Positions 1 to 11,259 of a stretch of 64,000 nucleotides of DNA are shown in pieces. The position numbers were made by a program, and so were the translations under genes. The stretch is from Dermatemys mawii. Its lineage: Eukaryota > Chordata > Testudines > Dermatemydidae. Location: NCBI GenBank assembly GCA_007922305.1, contig ML677335.1:35389545-35453544 (forward strand), read 5' to 3'. Every line of letters begins with the position of its first letter. Within the stretch, counting starts at the first letter, position 1. The notes under the pieces were generated by a model. That model was given only the letters and a program-made list of their open reading frames with translations. It ran no database searches and was not told the DNA's origin.

Positions 1-2380
1 TCCATAGAACAATGGGGCTCAATCTTATTGGGAATGTCAGACACTACCAGAGTATAATGGCATAATTCAGAGTTTACCTCTGAATGAAAAGATCCTCTAA
101 ATTTTTCAATGTTTTCTCCTCCTTTGGTGATTGTATGCAAAACAGTTTTTCCATGAACACTCGAGAGAGAGAGAGAGAATGGAAAAATTCATATTTTCCA
201 TACACACACACCCCAGAGAGGAAAACATTATTATTGAAAAACTAGGAGAATCATTTCATCTAGATCTGAGCTATGAATTATTCCAGTAGGTCCAATTCAG
301 AAAAGCATTTAAGCTAGTGCTTGACCTAAGTGGGACTTAAGCACATGCTTAAGTGCTGTTCCTGAATAGGGATATTTTCCTGAAATGAAGACTTAAATTG
401 GGCTCTTATCTAAGAACAAGCCCAAATGAAAGAAAATCAATTATTTCTTGAACTGTTAAAATTTAGAAGTAGATATACATGGATTAGGAGTTCCACTATT
501 ACGATCAAACAACTCTAAATATCTATCAGATGTCTTATTAACTCACAGAAGAACTTTCCTAGCAGTTTGTCACTGCTAAAGACATAGAAAGGAGGATGTG
601 AAGGAAAAAAGTGTGATGAGGGCATCGACAGGAGGACAAGCTTTCATAGAATGGACAGAAACAATTATTCCTCAAGCCTCATGCAACGAAGTCAGAGACC
701 CACTGCTTGAATATAGCAACCATATACTCTATTGGCAATTGGGCAAGTATGATCAATTTTATGCTGGGAGTGGGGAATAGCGGGATTAGAGGGAAGAGCA
801 GGAGAGATGAAATATTTTCAAAATCTCCAGTTATGTTTAACTGGAGTGATTGAGCTGTGAAAGCTGTCCAAACTATTGTGTGAAATATCATACAAAACAC
901 CATTCATCCTGACTTGTTTTTGTTTGTTTGTGGGACAGAAGGTTGGGCTGAGGTGGTAGGGAACTTGGGATACAGACCAACACAGCATGATACTATGTAT
1001 TTGTATATAGCATCACAAAACATATTACAGTTAGAGATATATGGGTAGGCCGGAGAAGAGGGTAGTTTCCAGCAAGATTATAATTGAGGTAGTGATTTAG
1101 TTGGCCTTGTTAAAGTTAGCAAATTACAAATTGGTGGAAAAGCGAGAGAGAGAGAGACCCTTAACTATGGACTGTGATAGAGAGGAGGCTAAGACTAGAA
1201 GGGTAGAATGTTTGGATGTGTATGAGGTCAGACAGGCAGACTGAGGCATGCCAAAGGAAAGTTACAAGAACACTTCTGAACTGGATTGGAAGATGGATAG
1301 AAGTCAATTGAAAGGGCTAGAAAATAGGGAGGAGACAGTACCACTTTCTATATTCAAGGAATTCTGTAGCTGCAGCATTCTAGACCCCCTGCTGCTTGTA
1401 TAGAAGTGCTTTGGAAAGACCATAAAAAGGCAATTACATTAGGGTAAAGTACAACATTGTATACAGCCCTGTAGGAAAACTACTTAATAGACAATGGGGA
1501 GTGTTTTCTTAAATATTCTCATGGCAGTACTAAGTGTAATTTTTTTGAGAACGCAGAGCCTCCAAAGGGCAGGCAAAACAACCTCCCACTCCCTTTCTGG
1601 TGTCACTATTTGTAGAGTGGCCTCCTTCAGATTTTTATTTAGTATTTAGGGGGAAAAAGGATTGTTTTAGCCTAAAATGGATTGGCTTTTCCCTGGTGCT
1701 GTCTGCTTGTGAATGTCAGTCCCTAACTGAACAAATTTGGGCTTACCGGACCCTTGTGTATATATGAGGATGGTGCTATTGCCACCAAAGTGGTAGGGAG
1801 TCCATAGTTGCCAGAGTAGATCATTTGCAACCTGAGCTATAACACATTGTCAGTTCTTGCTCATTTTCATGCTAATATTCACTTTGTTTAAGTTCTAGGC
1901 TTTTAATTTTACTGTAGCAGATCATATCTGTCCAAGGGTCCTAAAAGTGTGATTTTTTCTTTTGGGATATTAGGATCAGAAATGATGTTGAGGGTATTGT
2001 TTACTTTACATTACCCTATTGTTTATAGGAAGTTTCCCCACGCCTCAAACAATAGGTTGCAGTTTTACACTACCAAAGGAGCAGATTTACAATTAAAACA
2101 CCAACAAAAGCAGCACACAGGCGTGCATTAAGGTCTTTAGCACTCATATGATTAATAATTTAAAACAAAAGTTTTATATAGAGCCAGAGGTATTACTAGA
2201 CATGTAAGCTAAACTTATTAATTTTACTTAGAACTATTTGGGTTTGAGGGTGGGGTTTTTTTGGAAGAGAGGGGCTTTTGAACTTTTAAGTGTGCTTTGA
2301 GCAACCACTTGGGTTTCAGCTAATTAATTAGCCTTAATTTGCCTCAGGCTTGCTAATTTGCCATGGACACATGACCGTTG
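1..2380. other. Gene-free AT-rich DNA with GA tracts
   Basis: No coding region is supported here; the open frames are at most about 75 codons and match no family I recognise. Short (GA)n tracts lie at 163-178 and 1144-1157. A degenerate palindromic repeat at 286-380 is listed separately. Nothing else stands out. Confidence 0.7.
286..380. repeat. Degenerate palindromic amniote repeat
   Basis: The left part reads 'caattcagaaaagcattt' and the right part 'aagcacatgcttaagtgc' followed by 'ttcctgaat', so the two halves are imperfect inverted copies around a short centre containing 'agtgggact'. This matches, from memory, a common palindromic interspersed repeat of birds and reptiles containing 'cttaagcacatgcttaa'. 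Similar decayed copies occur at about 20450-20525 and 23870-23995. The class of element (probably an old MITE) is inference. Confidence 0.5.
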
Positions 2381-3240
2381 TTAATCTTGCTGGTGAGTAC
2401 ATATTCTACCAGAGAGTGGGTTGTTTTAAGTAACACAGGAGACAATCCCACCAGGTATTCCCAATGCTGCAAAGCCCAAACTAGTCCAAAAGCTCCTTTT
2501 CCCAGGTCATGAATCCCTTCTCTCCCACACTGGAAGGTTTGGAGGCATATGCCACAGGTCAGAGCCCTATACTATGGTTCTGACTTACTACAGTTCCTAT
2601 CCCTCTCCCAGTAGTTGCAGCACAAACTGCAATCCTACCTGGCGATATACTAGGACTGGGGTTTGAGATAAAGCTCATTTTAACTGGACTGTGGCTTCCA
2701 GCTGTTGAGAATCTCATTCCCACCCTATTCCCTCTTAACAAATCATTCAACAGATCTGCCTTTTCTGAATATCCCTTAGTAACATTTTGGGAGAAATTAA
2801 CCATTCCCAGAAAAGATTTAAGAACAGATATATCCAGGGGAAGCTGGGAATTTAAGAATCAGTTCCACACTTGGTTGGTCAGGGGAATGTCCCTCCTATC
2901 CCGGAGTCACCCAAGATAGCTTCCTTGTTGGGAGCACAACTTGGCTTTTGGGGAGGGCTTACAACAAATTTAGGAAACAGAGTTCAAGGTAACACCCTGT
3001 CCACTACCTTCAGATTCTTTTCCTTGATCTGAGTGCAAACCAGGATATTATTTATATTAAAAAAATTACAGTTTTTTCCATGAATCCCACCCCACATTTT
3101 GACCACGTGGACATGACAAAAAGGGGCATGTCACCCTCATAAAACACAGATTTTTCCCTGAAAGGTGACTGCAAACTTGTAGTTGCTGTCCTGTTAAAAA
3201 GGGATTGCTGCGATCAAGAAACTTTGCTCTGGACAGTCTT
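2380..3240. repeat. Possible ERV-associated or unique sequence next to LTR pieces
   Basis: This stretch precedes the recognisable LTR-like pieces and has no open frame over about 80 codons. It may be internal or flanking sequence of the same endogenous retrovirus-like element, but no protein motif (protease, RT, integrase) is visible, so the assignment rests on adjacency only. Confidence 0.25.
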
Positions 3241-3244
3241 CAAC

Positions 3245-3640
3245 TTAACCTAAAGTTTGTCCCATACCATTTCAATAATGTTATTATAAACATACAGATA
3301 AGGGTAGCATAAAATCCCTCCTTTACCTTTAAGGGGTTAAGGAGCTCAAATAAGCTGGTTGGCACCTGACCAAAAGGACCAATAAATAAAGAAGATACTT
3401 TCAAATCAGGGGGGTCAGGGGGGAGGGTTGTGCTCTCTTTGTTTTGTTCCTCTCTGAACAGAGAGGGACCAGGACAGGAAAAAAAACATTTTCTAAAATC
3501 ATACCTGAAATGAGCCTTTAAGATTACAAAAATTGTAAATAAAGCATTAAACATTAAATTATTTTTTGTTTTAGCTTGTGAATTTTTTTTTTGCAGGAAC
3601 TTACTCTGCCCTTGGGCAAAGAAAAAAACTCCAGCTGCTC
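3245..3640 (+). repeat. LTR-like fragment, plus orientation (ERV/LTR relic)
   Basis: The segment around 3300-3460 (region of 'aaggggttaaggagctcaaataa', then 'ggcacctgaccaaaaggacc', then a G-rich run and 'gagggaccagg') matches, from memory, the upstream part of a turtle retroviral-type LTR. The tail near 3560-3600 ('gcttgtgaattt') fits the same LTR. There is no coding capacity. It reads on the plus strand, opposite to the next fragment. Confidence 0.45.
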
Positions 3641-3727
3641 TCAGCTAAAAAAAGGGGGAAAAGTGTCCTTTTAAAATCTGAGGTCTATACTTCTGGTTCA
3701 AAATAATCCTACCACTGCCACCATGTC

Positions 3728-4110
3728 AGTGTTCCCTCCCCACTCTAAACTTTGGGTACAGATGTGGGGACCCACCTGAAAGATCCCCTCAGCTTATTTT
3801 TACCAGCTTAGGTTACAAACTTGTCCAAGGCACAAATGTCCTCCTTGTTCTTGGATGGTATTGCTACCACCATCAAAGTGAATTTGACAAAGATTCAGGA
3901 AACGAACCACTTAGAGTTCCTCTTTCCCCAAAAGATCCCCCCCCCCCGCAAGTCCCTTCACCCCTTTTCCTGGGGGGAAGGGGCTTGAGATATATGAACC
4001 AATCGCCTGTATTAAAAGTACACACCAAACCCTTATTTTTAGGACACTAAAATCAATTAGGTTCTTAGAAGAAGAATTTTATCTTTTAAAAAAGTAAACT
4101 TACACTGTTT
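3728..4110 (-). repeat. LTR-like fragment, minus orientation (ERV/LTR relic)
   Basis: It starts with 'tgtcagtgttccctcccc' and continues 'gggtacagatgtggggaccc', 'cttatttttaccagcttagg' and 'ttcaccccttttcctgggg'. Reverse-complemented, this is the downstream end of what I recall as the same turtle LTR, ending in a TGACA-type terminus. The T-rich run near 4080 would be an A-rich polyadenylation region on the minus strand. Assignment is from memory without alignment. Confidence 0.5.
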
Positions 4111-5644
4111 ACTTACACTGTAAGAGACTCTTACAACAGTGGTTTGAATAAAGTCACATTTTTTTAATATGTGAAAAAGTCTGTCAGAAAAATGTGGATT
4201 AATTTTATTATCTGTTTAAAAAAAACTCAGAGATTATAAAGGACGTATAACAACCACTGCTACTTTTGGTTCCCCTCTCCCCCTTCTATGATAATTTCAA
4301 TGTGAGCTCTGTAAAACTGTCATTAAATGAGTGCTAATAAATTTCAGCTTTATTAAAATATTTTAATACTAGAAATATTATTCCCAGCAATAGTTGCGTA
4401 CATATATTTCTCCCCAATAGCTGAGAATCATCACTCTAGTACACAGCAGGATATAACGGTTGAGGGTCAACAAATGAGATTTTGCAAGTATACAGATTTC
4501 ATTTTTCAACCATTCCCTGACTGTTCATAAAGAGAAGCTGGATTCTTGTATGCTCTTTTGTTTACATATGCAAATATAATTTCTTATTTTAAAAGATCAC
4601 AAGTATAGAGTGGTGGAATTGCATTTCCCTTGTCTGCCCCTAAATAGAGAGTTGTTTTCTATCTGGACTCACAACAATACCATGGGTATCAGTGTGGTTT
4701 AATTTGGACTACAGTAGCTGTACCATCCTTGAGAGGACATTAATCTGTGGACCTTTCTGTTCATCTTTTGGTGGAAGATAATGATAACTTGACAGTTTTG
4801 AAATAAATAGGGGAGGGTTGCTGGAGGAAAGGGAGGAGCATGAGAATAGCTCAGAGTTCCAAAGACAGGAGTGGAGTAACAGTAATTACTTTGTTTTAGC
4901 ATGCAGTCTGCTTTGCAGGAAAATTACTGCTAGTGGACTGAACTCATTCCTCTATAAAGTTGGCCCCGCCAATAAGTATAAAATGATATGGGTGAGTGCT
5001 AGACAGATGAAGCTGAATTTGTGCTACTGTAGATTCATCTGCACAGTACATACTGGACCAGAGTTTTTTTCTCCTTGATAATTCATTAAGATTGAGCTCT
5101 GTGAATGAGAAAGGCCACACAGTGTGATTATAATACCTAGGACTGATTGTACAAACTTCTAGCACAAGTAGTACAATTCACATCAATGAGACTACACATA
5201 TGAGTAAAGGATGCATATTTCAGATCTTAGGCCTTCCCACCCCCATTTTATTTTTTATAAAATCGCAGAAATCCAGTAGTATTTTTTTAACAGTGAATTT
5301 ACCAACTGGGTTATCCAGAAATCTGTAAGTAATTGCCTACTGAGTAAGGACAATGGTAACAAAATCATTGTACCACTCTACATAATTATACATGTATTAA
5401 ATGGAGTGTTTGAAAAAATAAAATTTAGCACTTGAAATACAATTCTGAAAGCCATGTAATGAGATTCTTCTTTTATGCATAAGTCACAATCTAGCAAAGA
5501 ATTTAACATTTGCTTTCCTGGATTTGGGTGATGGTGACAAAGTTTTCAGTGTAGTTTAATCAACGAGTCCGCTATATCAATCCACTCACAAAACTGAGGC
5601 GCAAGTATATTCATAAAATCAAATGAATACAGTAAAATAATGGT

Positions 5645-5735
5645 TCCAACCCTCTGAATTGCTAAGCACCCTCAACTCTCACTAGCTTCTCTGGCAATTG
5701 AAAGCACTCAACACCTCACAGGATTGGGTCCATTA
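5645..5735. repeat. Degenerate palindromic amniote repeat
   Basis: The halves 'gctaagcaccctcaactctc' and 'gaaagcactcaacacctcac' plus 'aggattgggtcc' resemble the bird/reptile palindromic repeat whose halves read 'gagcacccccaactccc' and its complement. The next copy is at 6553-6650. Recognition is from memory. Confidence 0.45.
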
Positions 5736-6552
5736 TGTATAAAGCACTTTGATCATTAAAACCTTATACACAGATAAGGGATGGGTGGACAGTTCTAACT
5801 AATTCTGACCCCTGAGTCTGTATGGAGTCTCCTGTAAATTCAGTGATGGAGCTTATTTCATGATCATGGACTAAGTGACATTTCAAAAAAGCTATATCTC
5901 GAAGGGTACGTTATATGCTATGCACTTTTGGAGGATTCATTAAAAAAAATACAGCTTGGTCCACCCATTGCTATGAAGATCTGTGTTTTCTGCCACAGAT
6001 TGATAAGTATACAAAATGTATGTTCATCACACTAATCTGTTTCCTTGATAACCTTTTATGGAGCCTTTCTAAAAGTATAATTAGTTAAAACTACAAGTTA
6101 GAAAATTGTGTTAGTATTAATTATAGCAGATGGAATTTTGAGAGGAAGGAGAAAGGCTAATTTCAATTTCTTTTAATAAATAGAGTTAAAAATAGAGCGA
6201 TGGCAGCTGCAAGATATTCTCAGCCAACTTGTATTTGCTGAAAGTGAGAAAATACCATGAAGCCAACTGCTTGCTTGCAAAAGTAGATGCAGTTGTACTG
6301 GACTTTGAACTTGTAATGCAAGGCAAGGAATATGCCCTACATTCCAACCCTTCCTTCTCAAAACAGGAGAGCTGCATTAAATTGTGTCACTTAGAGAGAT
6401 TTATTCCAAGACTAAATTTACAGCACTGGTCACCAGAGGTGATATTGCCAGAGCTGTGTAAAGATTGGCAGTTTGCCTGCAGAAAATGCACGTCTGACTC
6501 AGTATAATTCTAGCTGAAAGTTATTATAAATAAATCTTTGAAGGTACTTAAA

Positions 6553-6650
6553 AACCTCTGGGTCTGATCTGCTGAGATACTAAGAGCCCCCAAGTCTCAC
6601 TGATTTTAATAGGAGTTGGAGGCACTCATTGCCCTGTAGGGCTGGCTAGT
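6553..6650. repeat. Degenerate palindromic amniote repeat
   Basis: It contains 'tctgatctgctgagatact', 'aagagcccccaagtctcac' and 'gttggaggcactcattgcc', the same arrangement of half-sites as at 5645-5735. The centre reads 'tgattttaataggag', a decayed form of the usual 'tgacttcaatgggag'. Confidence 0.45.
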
Positions 6651-8344
6651 TCCTCCCCTCTCTTTTTTAAGTAAATAATATTTCTAGTTGATTGGAAAGA
6701 GCTTTAGGATACTTACTCATTTTTACGTTTAAGTAAAAATACTAGAGAGAAGGCACATCCAGAACTTCGCTATTATGTACTGGATTATGGGAGGGATCCA
6801 AAACCAGAAAGATCATTTCTTCAGTTCTAGTTCTCAATCAAACAAAATCTTGCAAAAGGCAATTTTTACAATCGCTTTTCAGCGTAGAATGCAGTTTAAG
6901 ACAGTCATGTCCATATTAAAAGTCACATTCTTCCTGCTTCCTATGAATATACAGTGACCTTTCTAATGATAAGTGAAGCTTATTTGAAATAGCAAGTCAT
7001 ATTACAACTCCTTCAAATAGCGGTCAGGGTAAGGCCTAATATATTCCTTAGGAGTTGTTGGGCAAAACATTTACTCATGCACACTTTGATCAGAGCCCTC
7101 TGTATACTTCACTTTAAATATAGAAATAAGTCCAGAGTTTCAAAGCCATCTGTATCCCTGCAACAACTTTTTACAGCTAAGGGCTATTCCAGCACAAGTC
7201 TTGCAACATTTCATGAGGATTGGTGGAGGAACTGCAGAGAAGAGGCTGCTGATTGCATTTGTTGTAAGTTCAGGACTCTATTCCCTCAGGTGACCCCAGC
7301 TCAAACACTGAGGCTGAATACCTATATTGGCACAACTCTGCTAGTGGGAATTGCTGTTACATGGTCACACAAAGTAGAAAAGATTGTTGGCATCAGCAGA
7401 TTATTCTATTTCTATTGTTTCTGTGATGCACATGCTTTTTCAAAGTGACACTTTCCGCTTTATTTCCGATGCTATGAACTCTTCAACAGTTTGCCATAAC
7501 TGGCCTTTACCCAAATCTGTATATGCGATTTTTAATTTCTTTATCTCCCAATTTCATGTCAGCCTTTGTTCAGATACTGCTGATTTATTTGCAGTGCATA
7601 CATTGATTCCCCAGCTCCTGAGACTGTTTAGAGCTATATTTGTTTTCTAGTCTAGATCCCCAGGGTCAAAATAGAATTTTTAGTCAAATCCCCAGTTGCA
7701 TACTTTGCAAACAGTGATTGCAATGCAGTTAAACCTGGCTTTGAAAGACCTCCTTCAAGTGCTGCCCCCCACCCCCCATCCACAACCCTGAATAACAGGA
7801 AAAATATAGATTGTTAGAATATTCTTTGCCATGGACATCCTTTATACATTCATGTTTATTACACTTTAAAATCTTTACTAATTTAAGAAGAGCAGGATGA
7901 CTTAGCGTCCCCTGCATTCTTAAGTAAATCAAAATCCCAGACCAATTAAATATTTCTGACTTCAAAAGGGCACGGGGTAAATACATCTTGACAGTAATCC
8001 CTAAAAGCAATCAGCTCTTTTCTTTTTAAGATCATACCCTTACTGTAGATGAACCCAGAAAAATCTTTTTGCAAAAGACAAAACATAGTATTTGTTTAGA
8101 TAATAAAAGGAACATAGACAATGGAAACACATGGATTATGCAATCCTAACAGTGGGAAATCCTTTGAGCCTTGCTTCACATTTGCTTAAACCTTAATAAA
8201 AAGGGTTGTGTATGTCTTCTTTAATTTCTTTATTTAGAAAGCTTAGAATGAGACTAAATACATGGAACTATGTATATTATTGTTTAATCATTAAATCCAC
8301 ACATTTCAGTGGACATCATTAAAGCAACATTTACTTACATCTAA

Positions 8345-8450
8345 TGACTGCATGCCACAGGATCTTTAGCAGGGATTGAATCTGGGACCTCTTGTACTAA
8401 CATCACCAGCTTCTACTGCTAAGGACTAACCCTCAACTGTCAGCTGACAG
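8345..8450 (-). repeat. Possible ancient tRNA-derived SINE
   Basis: On the minus strand the sequence 'ggtcccagattcaatccc' (8372-8389) resembles a tRNA B box (GGTTCAANCC), and 'tagtccttagcagtagaagc' upstream could be a decayed A box. Spacing of about 40 bp between them is tRNA-like. No poly(A) tail or TSD is visible. It is either an old SINE or chance similarity. Confidence 0.4.
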
Positions 8451-9689
8451 TTATTTACCTCTTACGTGGATCAGCCACTAGAGAGGGATAAAGACTCTTC
8501 CTTGGTAAGATGAGTTACAGAGTGAAATATATGCAGGTACTGGATATTCCATAATGCTTCTCTTTGCTTAGTGCAGGAGTGAGCATACTATATTAGATAC
8601 CACTATGATAATTCTAGGAATACTGTGACTTTGTAATTAACAGGAATCCTGCATGAATCTGGATGAAGAATATACATATAATGTATGTACGTACACACAT
8701 CCACTCCACTTTCACTTCACACGCATCACTGAAATATGTTCACCTTCGGGATGGAACATGGACTAAGTGTAAAAACCTAAACAGTAACGTAATTTGGATT
8801 CTCAGCATTAGACTAATTTGGAAGCATTTGGACAAATTGTACACACAGTTAAAACGCAGGAACACCATGGGTTTTACAGCTTACAGAAAGAACAAGTTTT
8901 GTCTTTTGTACATGAATAGTTAGATAAATAGCCTTCTCATGTAGCTAGTTGATTTGGAAGAGTCTGTGCCATACAAAAATAAGACACCAATCAGGCCTTG
9001 ATTTGGATTTGGGTCTTGGAACATTACTGTGATACAAAACATTATCACTGTAAATACAATTCTAGTGGCTCCTTAAATTAATTTCTGTTCTACACAAAGG
9101 AATTCTATTTAATAACACTCAGTTCCTGTTTTAAAAAAGCTCCCTTCCTGCAAGACGGTAAGGATGTTAAAGGGCCAGGAAAGCCCACACACACATTCGG
9201 TTTCATTTGGAGCTATAGAACTTCAAATATAAACAGAGTTTATTACATTTAGGACAGCATATCTTCAGCTGACAGACCCAGAAGGAGACACTACTCAAAG
9301 CAGCAGACAGGCAGCCACATTTCAAACAAACAAATACTGTTTATATACACAAAACATATATGGGACTCAGGGGAAAAAAGAAACTTGGGAAATGGGATTT
9401 TATACATTATATGATATAACCTAATTTTGTCTTCTAGCTACAGAAAGGAGATGGTACAAATAAGTTAGAAACCAAGCTTGCTCTTATGTAAATAGGCATG
9501 GAGTTCAAGACTCTGATCATATAAGAACTTTATTGCGCTGAAAGACACTGGAAGGTGCTGAGTGCTATTTACTGAGAAATCCATTCCATGACTGCAAGTC
9601 TATGCCTACATTTTGGGGCCCCCTATGTGATCAGGGTGACACTGGAGAGCATTGGCTGCCTAGGTTGCAAGACAGAGTGTGCCTCAGAA

Positions 9690-10900
9690 CAATCATCATC
9701 ATGTTCCTGTTACACCTCGGTGTTCAGGGCAGTGATGCAGCTCTGTTTCTGGCAAGTCTTCCAATGGTTCCCCAGCTATGCCCCAGGTTTTTCAGCTCGG
9801 CTTGCACAACTCTTCACCATGTTGTTTTCAGGAGACCTTGTTTTTGCTTGCCTTCAGGTATCCATCTGGTGACAGAATCAGTTTCCATCTGAAACACATG
9901 ACTGAGCCATCTCCCACGCCGACTGGGCAGAATGGTGCTCAGATCCTCTTGGCTGCACTGTGCCAATTGATCTTGGCTTGAGATTGTTCTGGGCCAAAAG
10001 ATATGGAGGATTTTTCTGAGGCAGGCTGTATGGAATGAAGACAGTTTGGATATGTCATACTTTCTCATTCCCAGCATTCTAGACTATAAAGTAATATTGA
10101 AAGTACGCAGCTCTGATAAATCTTGAATTTGGTTTGATATTGTATTTTGAGGATTTCCAAACTGTATTTAAGCTCCTGAAGATGTTCCAGGCTTTACTGA
10201 TTTTGTTCTGGATGTCCTGGCTTGTTCCAATGACCTGGCTGATGGTGCTGCCAAAGTATGTGAAAGTTTCTACATTAGTGAGAACATAATCCTCTATCTG
10301 TACTGGTGATGGTGAGACAATATTAAAGGTCATGATATCTATCTTACTGCAGTTGATTTTCAGTCCAATTTGCAGGCTGAATGTATTGAGTCAAGTTGTT
10401 TTTTCTTGTGTATGGTGTTGGGTATGTGATAGTAGAGTGATATCATCTGTGAAGTCCAGGTCTTCAATGGATGAGAAGAGTGTCATTTAATGCCTCTTGG
10501 CATGTCTTCTGTTGTTCGCCGCATTACCCAGTCGATAACAGTGCTGAAGAGATTGCAGACATGAAACGCCTCTGATATACTCCTGTTTTTACTTCAAAAC
10601 TGAGCCACTGTGATCAACACTGCATGTAAAGTTGAAATAGAAGCTTTTGATGACATCGATTATACGGAAAGGAATTGCATATGCCCACAGAATGTGCCAT
10701 AGGCTGGTCCTATGAATGCTATCAAAAGCCTTCTCAAAGTCTATGAAATTTATACAGAGTTGCCATTGCCATTCTAAGCACTGTTCTATTATGTTTCATA
10801 AAGTGAAGATCTGGTCTGTGCATCCACACCCTTTCTGAAAACTAGCTTGCTTTCTTCTGAGAACACTATCAACTGCCCAAAGTAGAAGGAAACTTGTTGT
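9690..10900 (-). pseudogene. Decayed non-LTR retrotransposon (LINE) reverse transcriptase
   Basis: Read on the minus strand, this is the RT domain and C-terminal part of a LINE ORF2 protein, which copies the element's RNA at a nicked target. Near 10709-10755 the complement encodes a motif-A-like stretch (FIDFEKAFDSIHR). At about 10419-10460 it encodes LDFTDDI, the place of the catalytic (F/Y)ADD box, with T for A. The frame at 10333-10079 has FTYFGSTIS, and 10077-9814 has ACLRKILHIFWP and a GRW..H.F region typical of the RT thumb and C-terminus. Stops and frameshifts separate these pieces (for example the stop at 10078-10080), so it is dead. No endonuclease domain is seen, consistent with 5' truncation. 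The clade (RTE-, L2- or CR1-related) cannot be fixed by eye. Confidence 0.8.
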
Positions 10901-11007
10901 AACATGAGTGAGATTACACAGCATGGCTGTTTCCTGGGAAATCTGAGGGGGTTCTGATGTTTTATGTATTCATGTTACCATTATCAAGCACCATGTACTA
11001 TATACGT

Positions 11008-11246
11008 CTGCAAAAGCAACAGAGTGTCCTGTGGCACTTTATAGACTAACAGATATATTAGAGCATAAGATTTCATGGGTGAATACCCACTTTGTCGGAT
11101 GCATGCAGTGGAAAATCATGCATCCGACGAAGTGGGTATTCACCCACGAAAGCTTATGCTCTAATACATCTGTTAGTCTATAATATGCCACAGGGTATCT
11201 GTCACTTTTGCAGATCCAGACTAACATGGCTAACCCTCTGATATTA
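11008..11246 (+). mobile_element. Fold-back PLE-tail repeat with ~96-bp inverted arms
   Basis: The left arm (about 11010-11105) is the inverted copy of the right arm (about 11117-11212), separated by about 11 bp. The right arm continues into 'gactaacatggctaaccctc' and stops at 'tgata'. The right part is the same sequence as the 3' tail of the Penelope-like element at 54712-54840. The 9-bp direct repeat 'tatatacgt' at 10999-11007 and 11247-11255 is a likely TSD. Each arm carries one hammerhead-like core (minus strand ending at 11098; plus strand starting at 11124). No coding capacity. Confidence 0.85.
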
Positions 11247-11259
11247 TATATACGTGTAG

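Larger units (their letters stand above)
4115..9580. other. Gene-free interval with scattered old repeats
   Basis: No supported gene. Degenerate palindromic repeats are at 5645-5735 and 6553-6650, and a possible tRNA-derived SINE at 8345-8450. A weak inverted pair ('atgggtggac' near 5782 and its complement near 5962) brackets about 190 bp and could be a MITE, but the arms are only about 10 bp. The 123-codon frame at 7077-7448 shows no recognisable domain or splice context and is treated as chance. Confidence 0.6.

Noticed and set aside
5780..5973. Possible 190-bp MITE with 'atgggtggac' inverted ends
   Set aside because: The arms are only about 10 bp, no TSD was found, and matches of this length can arise by chance.
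7077..7448. 123-codon plus-strand open frame
   Set aside because: No domain, no family resemblance, ordinary surrounding sequence. A frame of this length is expected by chance in 64 kb.
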